Positions 38,283 through 49,345 of a DNA stretch of 64,000 nt are shown piece after piece; position 1 is the stretch's first letter, and each line of letters starts with the position of its first letter. Under the pieces are notes generated by a model that was not told where the DNA came from, searched no databases, and was given only the letters and a program-made list of their open reading frames with translations. The translations under genes and the position numbers were made by a program. Source of the stretch: Gallionellaceae bacterium (GTDB taxonomy: Bacteria > Pseudomonadota > Gammaproteobacteria > Burkholderiales > Gallionellaceae); NCBI GenBank assembly GCA_004297065.1, contig SCUU01000125.1, positions 1 through 64,000 of the forward strand, in the 5' to 3' direction.

Positions 38283-38283
38283 G

Positions 38284-38415
38284 AAAAAAAATGCCCCTGA
38301 ACCAAAGGGGGAGGTCAGGGGCATAAGTCTTAACGATTAGGGGTTAAGACACCCGCTCAGGGAGGAGAAACGGGAAGCAGCTTTCGCTACTCGCATGCTC
38401 TGACTGGACTATGCG
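38284..38415 (-). ncRNA. Predicted antisense-oriented sRNA upstream of hemB (anti-hemB-like); 5' end not defined
   Basis: Minus strand: AGTAGC-GAAA-GCTGCT, CCCG-TTTCTCCTCCCTGAG-CGGG, GTCTTAAC-cccctaatc-GTTAAGAC-type hairpin, then ATGCCCCTGA...TCAGGGGCAT + 7 T terminator. Confidence 0.65.
38291..38324 (-). terminator. Rho-independent terminator (minus strand) of the predicted sRNA
   Basis: ATGCCCCTGA ... TCAGGGGCAT followed by T7 on the minus strand. Confidence 0.75.
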
Positions 38416-38422
38416 AAAATAG

Positions 38423-39463
<1,041 letters not shown>

Positions 39464-39611
39464 CAGGTCTATGAGTTAACTGTTTTGGATTTCCGCCACT
39501 CTCCCCTGTTCCACCACCGAGCGGCGGAGCCAGGTTAGAGGTAGTCGGCGAGGACGGCCTGAACAGTCGAGCAACGCGGGGAACCTCGAAAATATCCGCT
39601 CAGCCCGTGCA

Positions 39612-40205
39612 TCACCCCGCCAACAACGTCTCCACCGCCGCAATATCCGCATGGGTTTCGGGATGGCGGCTGCCGCTGTGGCGCGCATTCTCCGGCAACA
39701 CGATGATGTGCATCTGGGTGCCGGATTCGCTGGTCATGGTGTAACTCGGCACACTCTCTTCGCGTCCGCCCACGCGCGCTTTCCATTCCCCGTCTTCGAA
39801 TTCAAGGTTGTGCTTGAGCAGAAATAGCAGCACGGCTTTGGCGTCGTCGCTAAACAGCATGAGGTTGATGTCGGAGCGTTCGCCCGCCGTGCCGCTCAAT
39901 ACCGAGCCCACGAGGTAGGGGTGAAACGGCTCCAGCAGATGCATGGCGGCGAGGGCTTCTTCACGCAGATGATAGAGGATGTCGGGGTGGCTATCCCGCT
40001 GGTAGAGGGCGCGATAACTGAGCAAGGCCTCTTCCACTTCCTGGTTGCTGGGCAGGTGTTGGGTGTCGGCTGCGCCGAGTTGGCGTGCGGCTTTACGCTT
40101 GGCGAAAGCGAAGTCGGTGATGCCGTCCTTGGCGATCATGCGGGCGGCGAGGTGCGCGAGTTGTTCGCGCATGAGGTCGCGCCGTTGCGGGTGGGGTTTG
40201 CCCAT
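39612..40205 (-). CDS. Conserved hypothetical, nucleotidyltransferase-like
   Basis: GSVLSGTAGERSDINLMLFSDDAKAVLLFLL resembles a GS..(G)..SDIxL minimal NTase pattern. Confidence 0.5.
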   Translation of the reverse strand: MGKPHPQRRDLMREQLAHLAARMIAKDGITDFAFAKRKAARQLGAADTQHLPSNQEVEEALLSYRALYQRDSHPDILYHLREEALAAMHLLEPFHPYLVGSVLSGTAGERSDINLMLFSDDAKAVLLFLLKHNLEFEDGEWKARVGGREESVPSYTMTSESGTQMHIIVLPENARHSGSRHPETHADIAAVETLLAG

Positions 40206-42514
40206 CAGAATAATTGGTCTTTCACCGAGTCGATGCGTTCGGAATTTTCGCCGGGTTGCGTTTCGCCAACTGCCGCCGGGACATTTTCCTGGTAGAAATA
40301 TTCCACCCTGCCGCCGTCCGGGTCGCGCAGGCCGCTGTCGTTGATGCGCGCGGCGACCATGTTTTCCGGCATGGTGTATTCGGCTTCCGGAACATCCTTG
40401 AGTACTTTCCCCATGTAGCTCATCCAGATGGGCAGCGCGGCACCGCCGCCGGTTTCCTTATCGCCCAGACTGCGCGGGGTATCGAAGCCTATCCACGATA
40501 TGCCCACGATGGTGGGTTGGAATCCGCAGAACCAGGCATCCATCGAATCGCTGGTGGTACCGGTTTTTCCGGCAAGATCCTGGCGCCCCAGCGACATGGC
40601 GCGGATGGCTGTGCCGTGGCGCACGACGTCCTGCATCATGCTGACCATGGTATAGGCGTTGCGCACGTCGATGACTTGTTCTGCGCCTTCACCGGCCACA
40701 ACGGAGGCGGCTTGGTTGATTAGTTTGCCTTGTGCGTCTTCGATGCGCTCGATGAAGTAAGGCATGATGCGGTAGCCACCGTTGGCAAAGACGGAATACC
40801 CGGTCAGCAGTTGCATCGGGGTGACGGAGCCGGCACCCAGTGCCATGGTGAGGTAAGGGCCATGTTTGTCTTTATCGAAGCCGAATTTGGTGATGTAGTC
40901 CTGCGCATATTCGGGGGTGATCGCCTGAAGAATACGAATGGAAACAAGGTTTTTTGATTTGATTAAGCCTTGGCGCATGCGCATGGGGCCGTCGAAATTG
41001 TCATCGAAATTTTTGGGTTGCCACGGCTGGTCGCCGGTTTGGGCGGCGTCAAACACCAGCGGCGCATCGTTGATGACGGAGGCAGGGGTAAAGCCTTTTT
41101 CCAACGCCGCAGAATAAATAAATGGTTTGAAGCTGGAGCCGGGTTGGCGCCAGGCTTGGGTAACGTGGTTGAATTGGTTGTGGTTGAAATCGAAGCCCCC
41201 TACCAAAGCATAAATTTGGCCGTTACGCGGGTTGGCGGAGACGAAGGCCGACTCGACTTGGGGAATTTGGGTAATTTGCCAGCCGCCTTTTTCATTCTGC
41301 TGGACGCGAATGAGCGAACCGACACGAATGCGCTGGTTGAGCGACAGCCTGTCGCCCAGTGTACGTTGGGCGAAGCGTAACCCTTCGCCGCCGATCTCGA
41401 CAACTTGTCCCCCCTTGCAATAAGCCTTGATGCTCTTGGTGCTGACCGATTCGACAACGGCCGGAATCAGGTCGTCGCTATCGGCCACCTCCTGCAAGGC
41501 CTCTTCCAGAAATTCCTCGCTTTTGTCATTGCGCAGATCGATAAAACCTTCCGGACCGCGATAGCCATGCCGGCTGTCGTATTCCAGAACGCCATTGCGC
41601 ACGGCCACATAAGCGGCAGCCTGATCTTGCTGGCGTATGGTGGTGTACACGTTATAGCCTTGGGTGTAAGCATCTTCCCGATAGCGTTCGTACATCATCT
41701 GACGCACCATTTCGGCGAGGTAGTCGGCCTTGACGGAAAACTCCTGATTCCCGTGTTTGGCTACGATGGGTTCGATTTGCGCCGCTTCAAGTTGGGTTGT
41801 AGTGATGAAACCCAGCTCGCGCATGCGGCGCAGCACATACATTTGGCGGAGTTTGGCGCGCTTGGGGTTTACTACCGGGTTATAAGCTGAGGGTGCCTTG
41901 GGCAGACCGGCGAGCATGGACATTTCCGCGATACTGATCTGACTCAGCGGCTTGCCGAAATAAACCTGTGCTGCGGCCGCAAAACCGTAAGAGCGCTGGC
42001 CCAAATAAATCTGGTTAATGTAGAGTTGCAGGATTTCATCTTTGCTCAAGTTGTGTTCGATCTTGAATGCCAGCAGCACTTCGTTAAATTTGCGCGTTAA
42101 TGTTTTTTCCTTGGATAAAAAGAAATTTCGCGCGACTTGCATGGTGATGGTACTGGCACCTTGTTTGGCACCGCCGGACACAAAGTTGGAATAAGCTGCG
42201 CGCAACACCCCGATGTAATCGACGCCGCCGTGCTCATAAAAACGGTCATCTTCCGCTGCCAGGATGGCTTTTTTCATGAGATCAGGGACGTCGTTGATCT
42301 TGATCAATTCGCGGCGTTCCTCACCAAATTCGCCAATCAACAGCCCCTCCGCGCTAAAAACACGTAGCGGCACTTTGGGCCGATAATCAGTCAGAGACTC
42401 CAGCGACGGCAGCGTAGGATAAGTCAGTACCGCCGCAAAAATAATCAGCAATAACGGCAATAACGGCAAAGCAAGGAGCGCGAGAGCGGGAAAGAACCAC
42501 CAACGAGAAGTCAT
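40205..42514 (-). CDS. ponA: Penicillin-binding protein 1A
   Basis: AILAAEDDRFYEHGGVDYIGVLRA, QGASTITMQVARNFFLSKEKTLTRK, RQPGSSFKPFIYSAALEKG, AGKTGTTSDSMDAWFCG. Confidence 0.94.
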   Translation of the reverse strand: MTSRWWFFPALALLALPLLPLLLIIFAAVLTYPTLPSLESLTDYRPKVPLRVFSAEGLLIGEFGEERRELIKINDVPDLMKKAILAAEDDRFYEHGGVDYIGVLRAAYSNFVSGGAKQGASTITMQVARNFFLSKEKTLTRKFNEVLLAFKIEHNLSKDEILQLYINQIYLGQRSYGFAAAAQVYFGKPLSQISIAEMSMLAGLPKAPSAYNPVVNPKRAKLRQMYVLRRMRELGFITTTQLEAAQIEPIVAKHGNQEFSVKADYLAEMVRQMMYERYREDAYTQGYNVYTTIRQQDQAAAYVAVRNGVLEYDSRHGYRGPEGFIDLRNDKSEEFLEEALQEVADSDDLIPAVVESVSTKSIKAYCKGGQVVEIGGEGLRFAQRTLGDRLSLNQRIRVGSLIRVQQNEKGGWQITQIPQVESAFVSANPRNGQIYALVGGFDFNHNQFNHVTQAWRQPGSSFKPFIYSAALEKGFTPASVINDAPLVFDAAQTGDQPWQPKNFDDNFDGPMRMRQGLIKSKNLVSIRILQAITPEYAQDYITKFGFDKDKHGPYLTMALGAGSVTPMQLLTGYSVFANGGYRIMPYFIERIEDAQGKLINQAASVVAGEGAEQVIDVRNAYTMVSMMQDVVRHGTAIRAMSLGRQDLAGKTGTTSDSMDAWFCGFQPTIVGISWIGFDTPRSLGDKETGGGAALPIWMSYMGKVLKDVPEAEYTMPENMVAARINDSGLRDPDGGRVEYFYQENVPAAVGETQPGENSERIDSVKDQLF

Positions 42515-42588
42515 GACTCAGCAATTTTATTTGTATAGTCTGATTATATTCGACTCTGGGTCGGCAAAATTGAGTCTGTAGAAAAAAC

Positions 42589-42617
42589 TTTACACAGTTG
42601 GGTGTTATTGCTAGGAT
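42589..42617 (+). promoter_or_regulatory. Predicted sigma70 promoter of pilMNOPQ
   Basis: TTTACA - 17 nt - TAGGAT, 37 nt upstream of the pilM ATG. Confidence 0.55.
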
Positions 42618-42653
42618 TTAAACCACTTTGTACGAAAAAGCTCTAACCAGCCT

Positions 42654-43754
42654 ATGATTAAAGGAAATTTTGATATCCAATTAGATTTCTTGAGTACGTC
42701 TACGCCACCCATGATTGGGGTGGATATTAGTTCGTCCTCGGTCAAAATGGTGGAATTGAGCGAAGCCCCAAAAAAATCTGGTTACATAGTAGAGCGTTAT
42801 ACGATCGAGGCTTTGCCGCAAGATGCAGTAACCGATGGCAATATCAATAATCTGGATGCCGTGTCCGAAGCGTTGCGCCGAGCCTGGAAGCGCATGGGGA
42901 CGCGTATCAAGAACGTCAGTCTGGCCTTGCCGGCAGCAGCAGTAATCAGCAAAAAAATATTGTTGCCCAGCGGCCTGCGCGAAAATGAACTGGAAAGTCA
43001 GGTTGAGGCGGAAGCCAACCAATACATTCCTTTTGCGCTCGAAGAGGTCAACTTGGATTTTCAAGTAATCGGGCCGTCGCAAGCCAATCCGGAAGAGATG
43101 GAAGTATTGCTGGCGGCATCGCGAAAAGCGAACGTGGATGATCGCGTGGCCACCGCACAGGCCGCTGGCTTAAAAACAATTGTCGTCGATGTGGAGCCTT
43201 ATGCTGCCGAAGCGGCATTCGAGCAAGTGCGGGTCCAATTGCCGGGTGGTGCCGCGGATCAGTGCATTGCGTTGGTAGATATCGGTGCAAATGTGATGAA
43301 CGTGAATGTCTTGCGGAATGGGCAATCGGTTTATATGCGTGATCAGCAAATCGGCGGGGCGCAATTGACCCGGCTCATTCAGAACGCTTTCGGCTTGTCT
43401 CCAGAAGATGCCGAGGCCGCCAAACGCAACGGCGGACTGCCGGATAATTACGAAAGCGATGTGTTAACGCCTTTCCGTGAGAACGTGGCAACGGAAGTGA
43501 CGCGGGCGTTGCAGTTTTTCTTCACTTCCACGCAATACAACGAAGTGAATTATGTCGTTTTGGCCGGAGGGTGCGCGGCGCTGTCGGGTCTGGACGACGC
43601 GGTTGCGACGCGTACGCAGGTCAGCACCTTAGTGGCCAACCCGTTTGCGCAAATGACATTGTCGGGCCGTATCAAGCCGCGGCAGCTACAAACGGATGCG
43701 CCGGCACTGATGATTGCCTGTGGCTTGGCGATGCGGAGGTTCGACCCATCATGA
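42654..43754 (+). CDS. pilM: Type IV pilus assembly protein PilM
   Basis: MIGVDISSSSVKMVELS, VEAEANQYIPFALEEVNLDFQVIG; first gene of pilMNOPQ. Confidence 0.94.
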   Translation: MIKGNFDIQLDFLSTSTPPMIGVDISSSSVKMVELSEAPKKSGYIVERYTIEALPQDAVTDGNINNLDAVSEALRRAWKRMGTRIKNVSLALPAAAVISKKILLPSGLRENELESQVEAEANQYIPFALEEVNLDFQVIGPSQANPEEMEVLLAASRKANVDDRVATAQAAGLKTIVVDVEPYAAEAAFEQVRVQLPGGAADQCIALVDIGANVMNVNVLRNGQSVYMRDQQIGGAQLTRLIQNAFGLSPEDAEAAKRNGGLPDNYESDVLTPFRENVATEVTRALQFFFTSTQYNEVNYVVLAGGCAALSGLDDAVATRTQVSTLVANPFAQMTLSGRIKPRQLQTDAPALMIACGLAMRRFDPS

Positions 43755-44338
43755 TACGTGTAAATTTACTCCCCCATCGCGCTGAGAAACGTCGTGCACG
43801 CCAGTTGCAATTCATCATTCTTGGGGGCATTTCCTTGGCGCTAGGGATTGTGGTTGTCGGTTTTGTGCATGTCGCGATTAGCACGCAAATTTCATATCAA
43901 GAGCGCCGCAACGAGTATCTGAAGCAAGAAATTGTCGAGCTCGATAAGCAGATCGCCGAAATTAAAAAATTGCGCGAGCAGACACAGTCCTTGTTGGCGC
44001 GCAAAACCGTTGTTGAAAATTTGCAAAGTACGCGTTCGAGCGTTGTTCATTTAATGGATCAAATGCTGCGCATATTGCCGGACGGCGTGTATTTGAAAGG
44101 TCTCAAACAGACCGGAAATAAGATTAGCCTCACCGGGTTTGCGCAGTCGAATGCAAGGGTTTCAACATTGATGCGTGCAATTGAAGACTCCCCATGGTTG
44201 GATTCCCCAACCTTGGTAGAGGTGCATGCCTCGACGGCCGCGGGGGCAAGGCTGAGCGAATTTTCTCTGAATTTCAACTTGACTGTGCAAGAGGCGCCAG
44301 CAAGCGCCCCGGTCAAGCAAGCCGGTACGAAAGGTTAA
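43751..44338 (+). CDS. pilN: Type IV pilus assembly protein PilN
   Basis: MIRVNLLPHRAEKRRARQLQF; start refined to 43751 (overlaps the pilM stop). Confidence 0.93.
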   Translation: MIRVNLLPHRAEKRRARQLQFIILGGISLALGIVVVGFVHVAISTQISYQERRNEYLKQEIVELDKQIAEIKKLREQTQSLLARKTVVENLQSTRSSVVHLMDQMLRILPDGVYLKGLKQTGNKISLTGFAQSNARVSTLMRAIEDSPWLDSPTLVEVHASTAAGARLSEFSLNFNLTVQEAPASAPVKQAGTKG

Positions 44339-44341
44339 GAG

Positions 44342-44977
44342 ATGGCGATGAGGCTGCTGGAAGAATTTAAAAATGTCGATCCCAAAACTCCAGGGAGCTG
44401 GCCGTGGCTTATCAAGATAGCCGCCTTTTTTGCGATATTTATTGCCGTGGTGGCAATCGGTGCGGTGGTCGACTGGCAAGGGCAATGGGAGAGCTTGCAG
44501 GGTATCAAGCATGAAGAGTCCCAATTGAGGGAGACTTTTTTGGTAAAAAAGAAAGAAGCCATCAATCTGGACATCATCAAAAAACAGCTGATAGAAACAC
44601 AACAATCGTTCGGTGCGTTGTTGAAACAATTGCCGAGCAAATCCGAAATGGATGCCTTGTTGACAGACATTAACCAAGCGGGTTTGGGGCGCGGTTTGCA
44701 GTTTGATTTGTTTCGTCCGGGGACGGAGGTGGCTACGGGGGTGTTCACCGAGCAACCGATTTCTATTCGGGTGACCGGCAACTATGACGACTTGGGAAAA
44801 TTCAGCAGCGACATCTCCCAGTTGCCGCGCATCGTTACTTTGAACGACATCAGCATCGCTCCGGGTTCCGGGGGGGTGTTAAGCATGGATGCGATCGCGA
44901 AAACCTATCGCTATCTGGATGAAGACGAATTGGCTGCGCAGAAGAAAGCAACGAAGCCCGCGGGAGCCAAGAAATGA
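44342..44977 (+). CDS. pilO: Type IV pilus assembly protein PilO
   Basis: Position in operon; LLKQLPSKSEMDALLTDINQAGLGRGLQFDLFRP. Confidence 0.93.
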   Translation: MAMRLLEEFKNVDPKTPGSWPWLIKIAAFFAIFIAVVAIGAVVDWQGQWESLQGIKHEESQLRETFLVKKKEAINLDIIKKQLIETQQSFGALLKQLPSKSEMDALLTDINQAGLGRGLQFDLFRPGTEVATGVFTEQPISIRVTGNYDDLGKFSSDISQLPRIVTLNDISIAPGSGGVLSMDAIAKTYRYLDEDELAAQKKATKPAGAKK

Positions 44978-45486
44978 GAGCCGTTTATGCAATGGTGCTG
45001 GCATCCATGGTCCTGGCAGGATGCGGTGGCGAGGAATTTCAGGATCTGAGAGATTTTGTAAAAAATGCCGGTGCGGACATGCGCGGAAAAGTTGACCCCC
45101 CCCCGGAAATCAAACCTTATGAGCCGTTCAGTTATGACAACGCTACGGCGATACAAGACCCCTTCAAACCGCGCAAGACGGATTTGAAAAATGCCGGCCA
45201 TGCGGGCCTCAATCAACCCAATTTGGAACGCCCGAAAGAAGAGTTGGAAGAGTTTCCTCTGGAAAGCCTGAAAATGGTTGGTTTCCTGCAGCAGGCGAAT
45301 GTTGAGTACGCAATCGTCAAATCTTCCGACGGCAAACTACATCGCGTCAAAGTGGGCAACTACGTCGGAATGAATTTCGGGCAGATCACCGCGGTGACCG
45401 ATACCGAAATGAAAATTAAAGAAATGGTGCAAGATGGTGCCGGCGATTGGTCGGAGCGCGAAAGCAGTTTGCAGTTGGTTGAGTGA
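44974..45486 (+). CDS. pilP: Type IV pilus assembly lipoprotein PilP
   Basis: Lipobox MVLAGCGG, EEFPLESLKMVGFLQQANVEYAIVKSSDGKLHRVKVGNYVGMNFGQI. Confidence 0.93.
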   Translation: MRAVYAMVLASMVLAGCGGEEFQDLRDFVKNAGADMRGKVDPPPEIKPYEPFSYDNATAIQDPFKPRKTDLKNAGHAGLNQPNLERPKEELEEFPLESLKMVGFLQQANVEYAIVKSSDGKLHRVKVGNYVGMNFGQITAVTDTEMKIKEMVQDGAGDWSERESSLQLVE

Positions 45487-45499
45487 TCAGGAGCAAATT

Positions 45500-47590
45500 A
45501 TGAGACAGTTTTTTAACCCCGTCCGAAGCATTCTTCGATTAGCTATCGTTGCCGTTTCAATATGGAGCGTCGGCGCAAATGCGGAAATTTCCGGGGGCGA
45601 TACGAATAGCATTCTGTCACTCAGCGCGGCTCCTGCTGCGGGCGGGAAGCTCGTGCTTAAAGTTGCGCTGAAAAATGCGCCGCTGAACCAGCCGGCGGCA
45701 TTCACGATTAACACGCCGCCACGCATCGCATTTGATTTCCCGAATACGGCTAACGGGCTGGGCAAATCCACTCAGGAATTTGGCGAAGGCGATTTGCGTG
45801 GCGTCAATATTGTTCAGGCAGGCAGCCGTACGCGATTGGTCGTAAACCTCAACCAGATGCTGAGTTACGATACCCGGATAGACGGAAACAACGTTCTCAT
45901 TACGTTACAGGGGAAAGTGGCGGCGGGTAATGTGGAGCCTGTAACAACCGCACGTTTCGCCGAAGCGAAACCGAGCATACAGGCGCACAGCCTGCGCGAT
46001 GTCGATTTTAGACGGGGCAAGAATGGCGAGGGGCGTGTGCAAGTCGACCTGTCCGACTCCAGCGTGGGTATTGACATCAAACAGCAGGGTAAAACGCTGG
46101 TGGTGGATTTCGCAAAAACCAGCCTGCCCAGAAATTTGCAGCGCAAATTGGATGTGGCGGATTTCGGCACACCCGTGCAATTGGTCGATGCTTTTGCGCA
46201 GGGGGAAACTGTCCGCCTGGTGATTGAGCCGAAAGGTGCCTGGGAATATGCGGCATACCAGACCGACAACAAATTCATCATTGAGGTCAAAACAGTGGTG
46301 GAATCGGTCAAAGGAAGCCGTTCAACTTATGCCGGTGAAAAGTTGAGCTTGAATTTCCAGAATATTGCGACCCGCGAAGCGTTGAACGTGATTGCCGATT
46401 TTACCAACCTGAATATGGTGATCAGCGATACGGTTAGCGGCAACCTGACTTTACGTTTGAAGGATGTGCCTTGGGACCAGGCGTTGCAAATCATTCTTGA
46501 TTCACGCGGATTGCTGCAGCAAAAAGAGGGCAATGTCATTATGGTTGCACCGCGTGACGAGATCGCCGCGCGCCAGAAAGATGCGTTGACGACGCAACGC
46601 GTGATCAGCCAACTCGAGCCTGTTCAGACTGAAGCTTACCCGCTGAGTTATGCCAAAGTGGCGGATGTGAAAGCGGTGTTGGCGGGTTACCAAAAACAGT
46701 CTGCGGCCAATGAGGGAGACGCCGATGCAAAGGGTGCGGGTGGCGAAAATATCGCTTTCGATACGCGCACTAACACTTTGTATATCACCGCAACACTTTC
46801 CCGTTTGTCGCAGATCCGCGAAATCATCAAGAAGTTGGATGTGCCTGTGCGGCAAGTGCTGATCGAAGCAAGATTTGTGGAAGCCACCAATTCGTATAAC
46901 CGGACACTGGGCGGGCGTTTGGGGTACCAAGGGCCTGCGGTGACAGCAGGTGGGGGTACGGCTATTGGCGGGACGGGAACGAGTGCGCAGATTACCAGCG
47001 CAAATGTCAATTTACCGGGTGCCGCATCGGGTATGGGGGGTTTGTCGTTATCGTTGTTCGACCAACTGGCTTCCAAAACGCTGAGCTTGGAGTTGACGGC
47101 ATCGGAGCTTGATGGAACAACCAAATCAATCGCTAGCCCGCGTGTGATGACCGGCGACTCTACACCGGCAACGATCAAATCCGGTGTGCAGATACCCTAC
47201 GCAGTGGCGGGCAGTTCGACTAGCGGCCCCTCGATTGCGTTCAAGGATGCAACGTTAAGTCTGGTGGTGACACCCAAAATCACACCGGATGACAAGGTGA
47301 CCATGCAATTGGACGTGACGCAGGATACAGTGGGTAACATGTATGGCGGCGTGCCAAGTATCAATAAGAAACAGGTCACGACTACCGTTCTGGTGGAGAA
47401 CGGGGGAACCGTAGTGATCGGCGGGGTGTATACCCAGGACACCACCGATTCAAGTTCGAAAGTACCGCTGTTGGGTGATATTCCCGTGCTCGGCTGGCTT
47501 TTCAAGAACAACACCAAAACCGATGCCAAAAAAGAACTGCTGATTTTCATTACGCCGAAGATTCTGAAAGAGAGCCTCAGCCTCAATTAA
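45500..47590 (+). CDS. pilQ: Type IV pilus secretin PilQ
   Basis: AMIN and secretin/STN domains: LNFQNIATREALNVIADFTNLNMVISDTVSGNLTLRLKDVPWDQAL, VLIEARFVEA, PLLGDIPVLGWLFKNN. Confidence 0.95.
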   Translation: MRQFFNPVRSILRLAIVAVSIWSVGANAEISGGDTNSILSLSAAPAAGGKLVLKVALKNAPLNQPAAFTINTPPRIAFDFPNTANGLGKSTQEFGEGDLRGVNIVQAGSRTRLVVNLNQMLSYDTRIDGNNVLITLQGKVAAGNVEPVTTARFAEAKPSIQAHSLRDVDFRRGKNGEGRVQVDLSDSSVGIDIKQQGKTLVVDFAKTSLPRNLQRKLDVADFGTPVQLVDAFAQGETVRLVIEPKGAWEYAAYQTDNKFIIEVKTVVESVKGSRSTYAGEKLSLNFQNIATREALNVIADFTNLNMVISDTVSGNLTLRLKDVPWDQALQIILDSRGLLQQKEGNVIMVAPRDEIAARQKDALTTQRVISQLEPVQTEAYPLSYAKVADVKAVLAGYQKQSAANEGDADAKGAGGENIAFDTRTNTLYITATLSRLSQIREIIKKLDVPVRQVLIEARFVEATNSYNRTLGGRLGYQGPAVTAGGGTAIGGTGTSAQITSANVNLPGAASGMGGLSLSLFDQLASKTLSLELTASELDGTTKSIASPRVMTGDSTPATIKSGVQIPYAVAGSSTSGPSIAFKDATLSLVVTPKITPDDKVTMQLDVTQDTVGNMYGGVPSINKKQVTTTVLVENGGTVVIGGVYTQDTTDSSSKVPLLGDIPVLGWLFKNNTKTDAKKELLIFITPKILKESLSLN

Positions 47591-47686
47591 AAAAGCGCAC
47601 TTGCTTGAATCAAGAGCCCGGTTTTCCCGGGCTTTTGGTTTTTTGGGAATGGCTCCAGGAAGCGTATTTCCGCTACAATCCAAACC

Positions 47687-49345
47687 ATGACAACCGCCAG
47701 CACAACACGAGATAAACGCCCGTCAGGAAACATTGTCCTGGTTGGCATGATGGGAGCGGGCAAAACAACGGTCGGTAAAATGCTGGCCAGGCAATTGGGC
47801 AAGACGTTTGTCGATAGCGATGAAGAAATACAGAAACGCACAGGCGTCAAAATATCCCATATATTCGATGTCGAGGGCGAAGAAGGGTTCCGCCAGCGCG
47901 AGAGTTACGTCATACAGGACTTGATTAAACTCGATAACATCGTATTGGCTACCGGCGGCGGTGCGGTGCTCAAAGCAGACAATTGCGAAGCGCTACAAAA
48001 GAACGGGGTCGTCATCTACTTGAAAAGCGGGGTACACGATTTGTGGCAACGCACCCGCCACGACCATAATCGTCCCTTGTTGCAAACAGCCAATCCGCGC
48101 GCCACGCTGCAAGAACTGTTCGAGCAACGCGACCCGATTTACACCGCTGTTGCCGATCACATCGTCCATACCGGCAAACAAAGCGTACAGACTCTTATCG
48201 CCCGGCTGATAAAGAAAATCGATTTCCAGGACAACCCCATACAAACACAGCAAAGCATGCAAACACTCAATGTTGGACTGGGCGAACGCAGTTATTCCAT
48301 CCATATCGGCAGCGATCTGCTCGGCCGGGCCGACTTGCTGTTATCCCACTTGCCGAATAAACGTGCGGCAGTGGTGACTAACACGACTGTCGCCCCGCTT
48401 TATCTGGAACAACTGCGCAACACGCTGCAAAGCCGTGGCGTGGATGTCATCGACATCATCTTGAAAGACGGCGAGCAATATAAAAATGCTGAAACGCTGG
48501 GGCTGATCTACGACGCCCTGCTGACGCATCGCTGCGAGCGCAACACACCGCTGATCGCATTGGGCGGAGGCGTTATTGGCGATATGACCGGTTATGCGGC
48601 GGCGACCTATTTGCGCGGCGTACCCTTTATCCAGATACCGACTACACTGCTGGCGCAGGTGGACTCCTCGGTCGGCGGCAAGACCGGCATCAACCACCCG
48701 CTGGGCAAGAATATGATAGGTGCGTTCTACCAGCCGCAAGTGGTGCTGGCCGACATTGCCACACTGAACACCTTGACGGATGAGCATCTGCGCGCGGGCA
48801 TTGCGGAAATCATCAAATACGGCCTGATCCGCGACGTGCCTTTTTTCGAATGGTTGGAACAGAATATTGAGAAGCTATTGCAGCGCGATGTGGACGCGCT
48901 GCAATACGCCATTGCGCGCAGTTGTCAGAACAAGGCTGCGGTGGTTGGTGCCGACGAGCGCGAGAGTGGCGAACGCGCCCTGCTCAACCTCGGCCACACC
49001 TTCGGCCATGCGATCGAAACTGGCTCGGGTTATGGGGCATGGTTGCATGGCGAGGCGGTGGCTGCGGGCACCATGATGGCTACCGACCTGTCGCAGCGTC
49101 TGGGCTGGATTGGCGCGGAGGAGGTCGCGCGCATTCGCCATTTGTTCGAGCGGACGGGTTTGCCCGTGCATGCCCCGCATCTGGGCGCGGAGACCTATCT
49201 GCGACTGATGGGGCTGGATAAAAAAGTGCTCGGCGGCAAAATTCGCTTCGTGCTGCTCAAGGCGATCGGTCATGCCGTGGTGGGTGGCGATGTGCCGGAA
49301 GAATTGTTGCGGCAAACGTTGCAGGCTTGCGTTAAACATGACTGA
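47687..49345 (+). CDS. aroKB: Shikimate kinase / 3-dehydroquinate synthase in a single ORF
   Basis: [36 protein letters not shown] (AroK), then [18 protein letters not shown]...[23 protein letters not shown]...[10 protein letters not shown] (AroB), no intervening stop. Confidence 0.93.
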   Translation: MTTASTTRDKRPSGNIVLVGMMGAGKTTVGKMLARQLGKTFVDSDEEIQKRTGVKISHIFDVEGEEGFRQRESYVIQDLIKLDNIVLATGGGAVLKADNCEALQKNGVVIYLKSGVHDLWQRTRHDHNRPLLQTANPRATLQELFEQRDPIYTAVADHIVHTGKQSVQTLIARLIKKIDFQDNPIQTQQSMQTLNVGLGERSYSIHIGSDLLGRADLLLSHLPNKRAAVVTNTTVAPLYLEQLRNTLQSRGVDVIDIILKDGEQYKNAETLGLIYDALLTHRCERNTPLIALGGGVIGDMTGYAAATYLRGVPFIQIPTTLLAQVDSSVGGKTGINHPLGKNMIGAFYQPQVVLADIATLNTLTDEHLRAGIAEIIKYGLIRDVPFFEWLEQNIEKLLQRDVDALQYAIARSCQNKAAVVGADERESGERALLNLGHTFGHAIETGSGYGAWLHGEAVAAGTMMATDLSQRLGWIGAEEVARIRHLFERTGLPVHAPHLGAETYLRLMGLDKKVLGGKIRFVLLKAIGHAVVGGDVPEELLRQTLQACVKHD

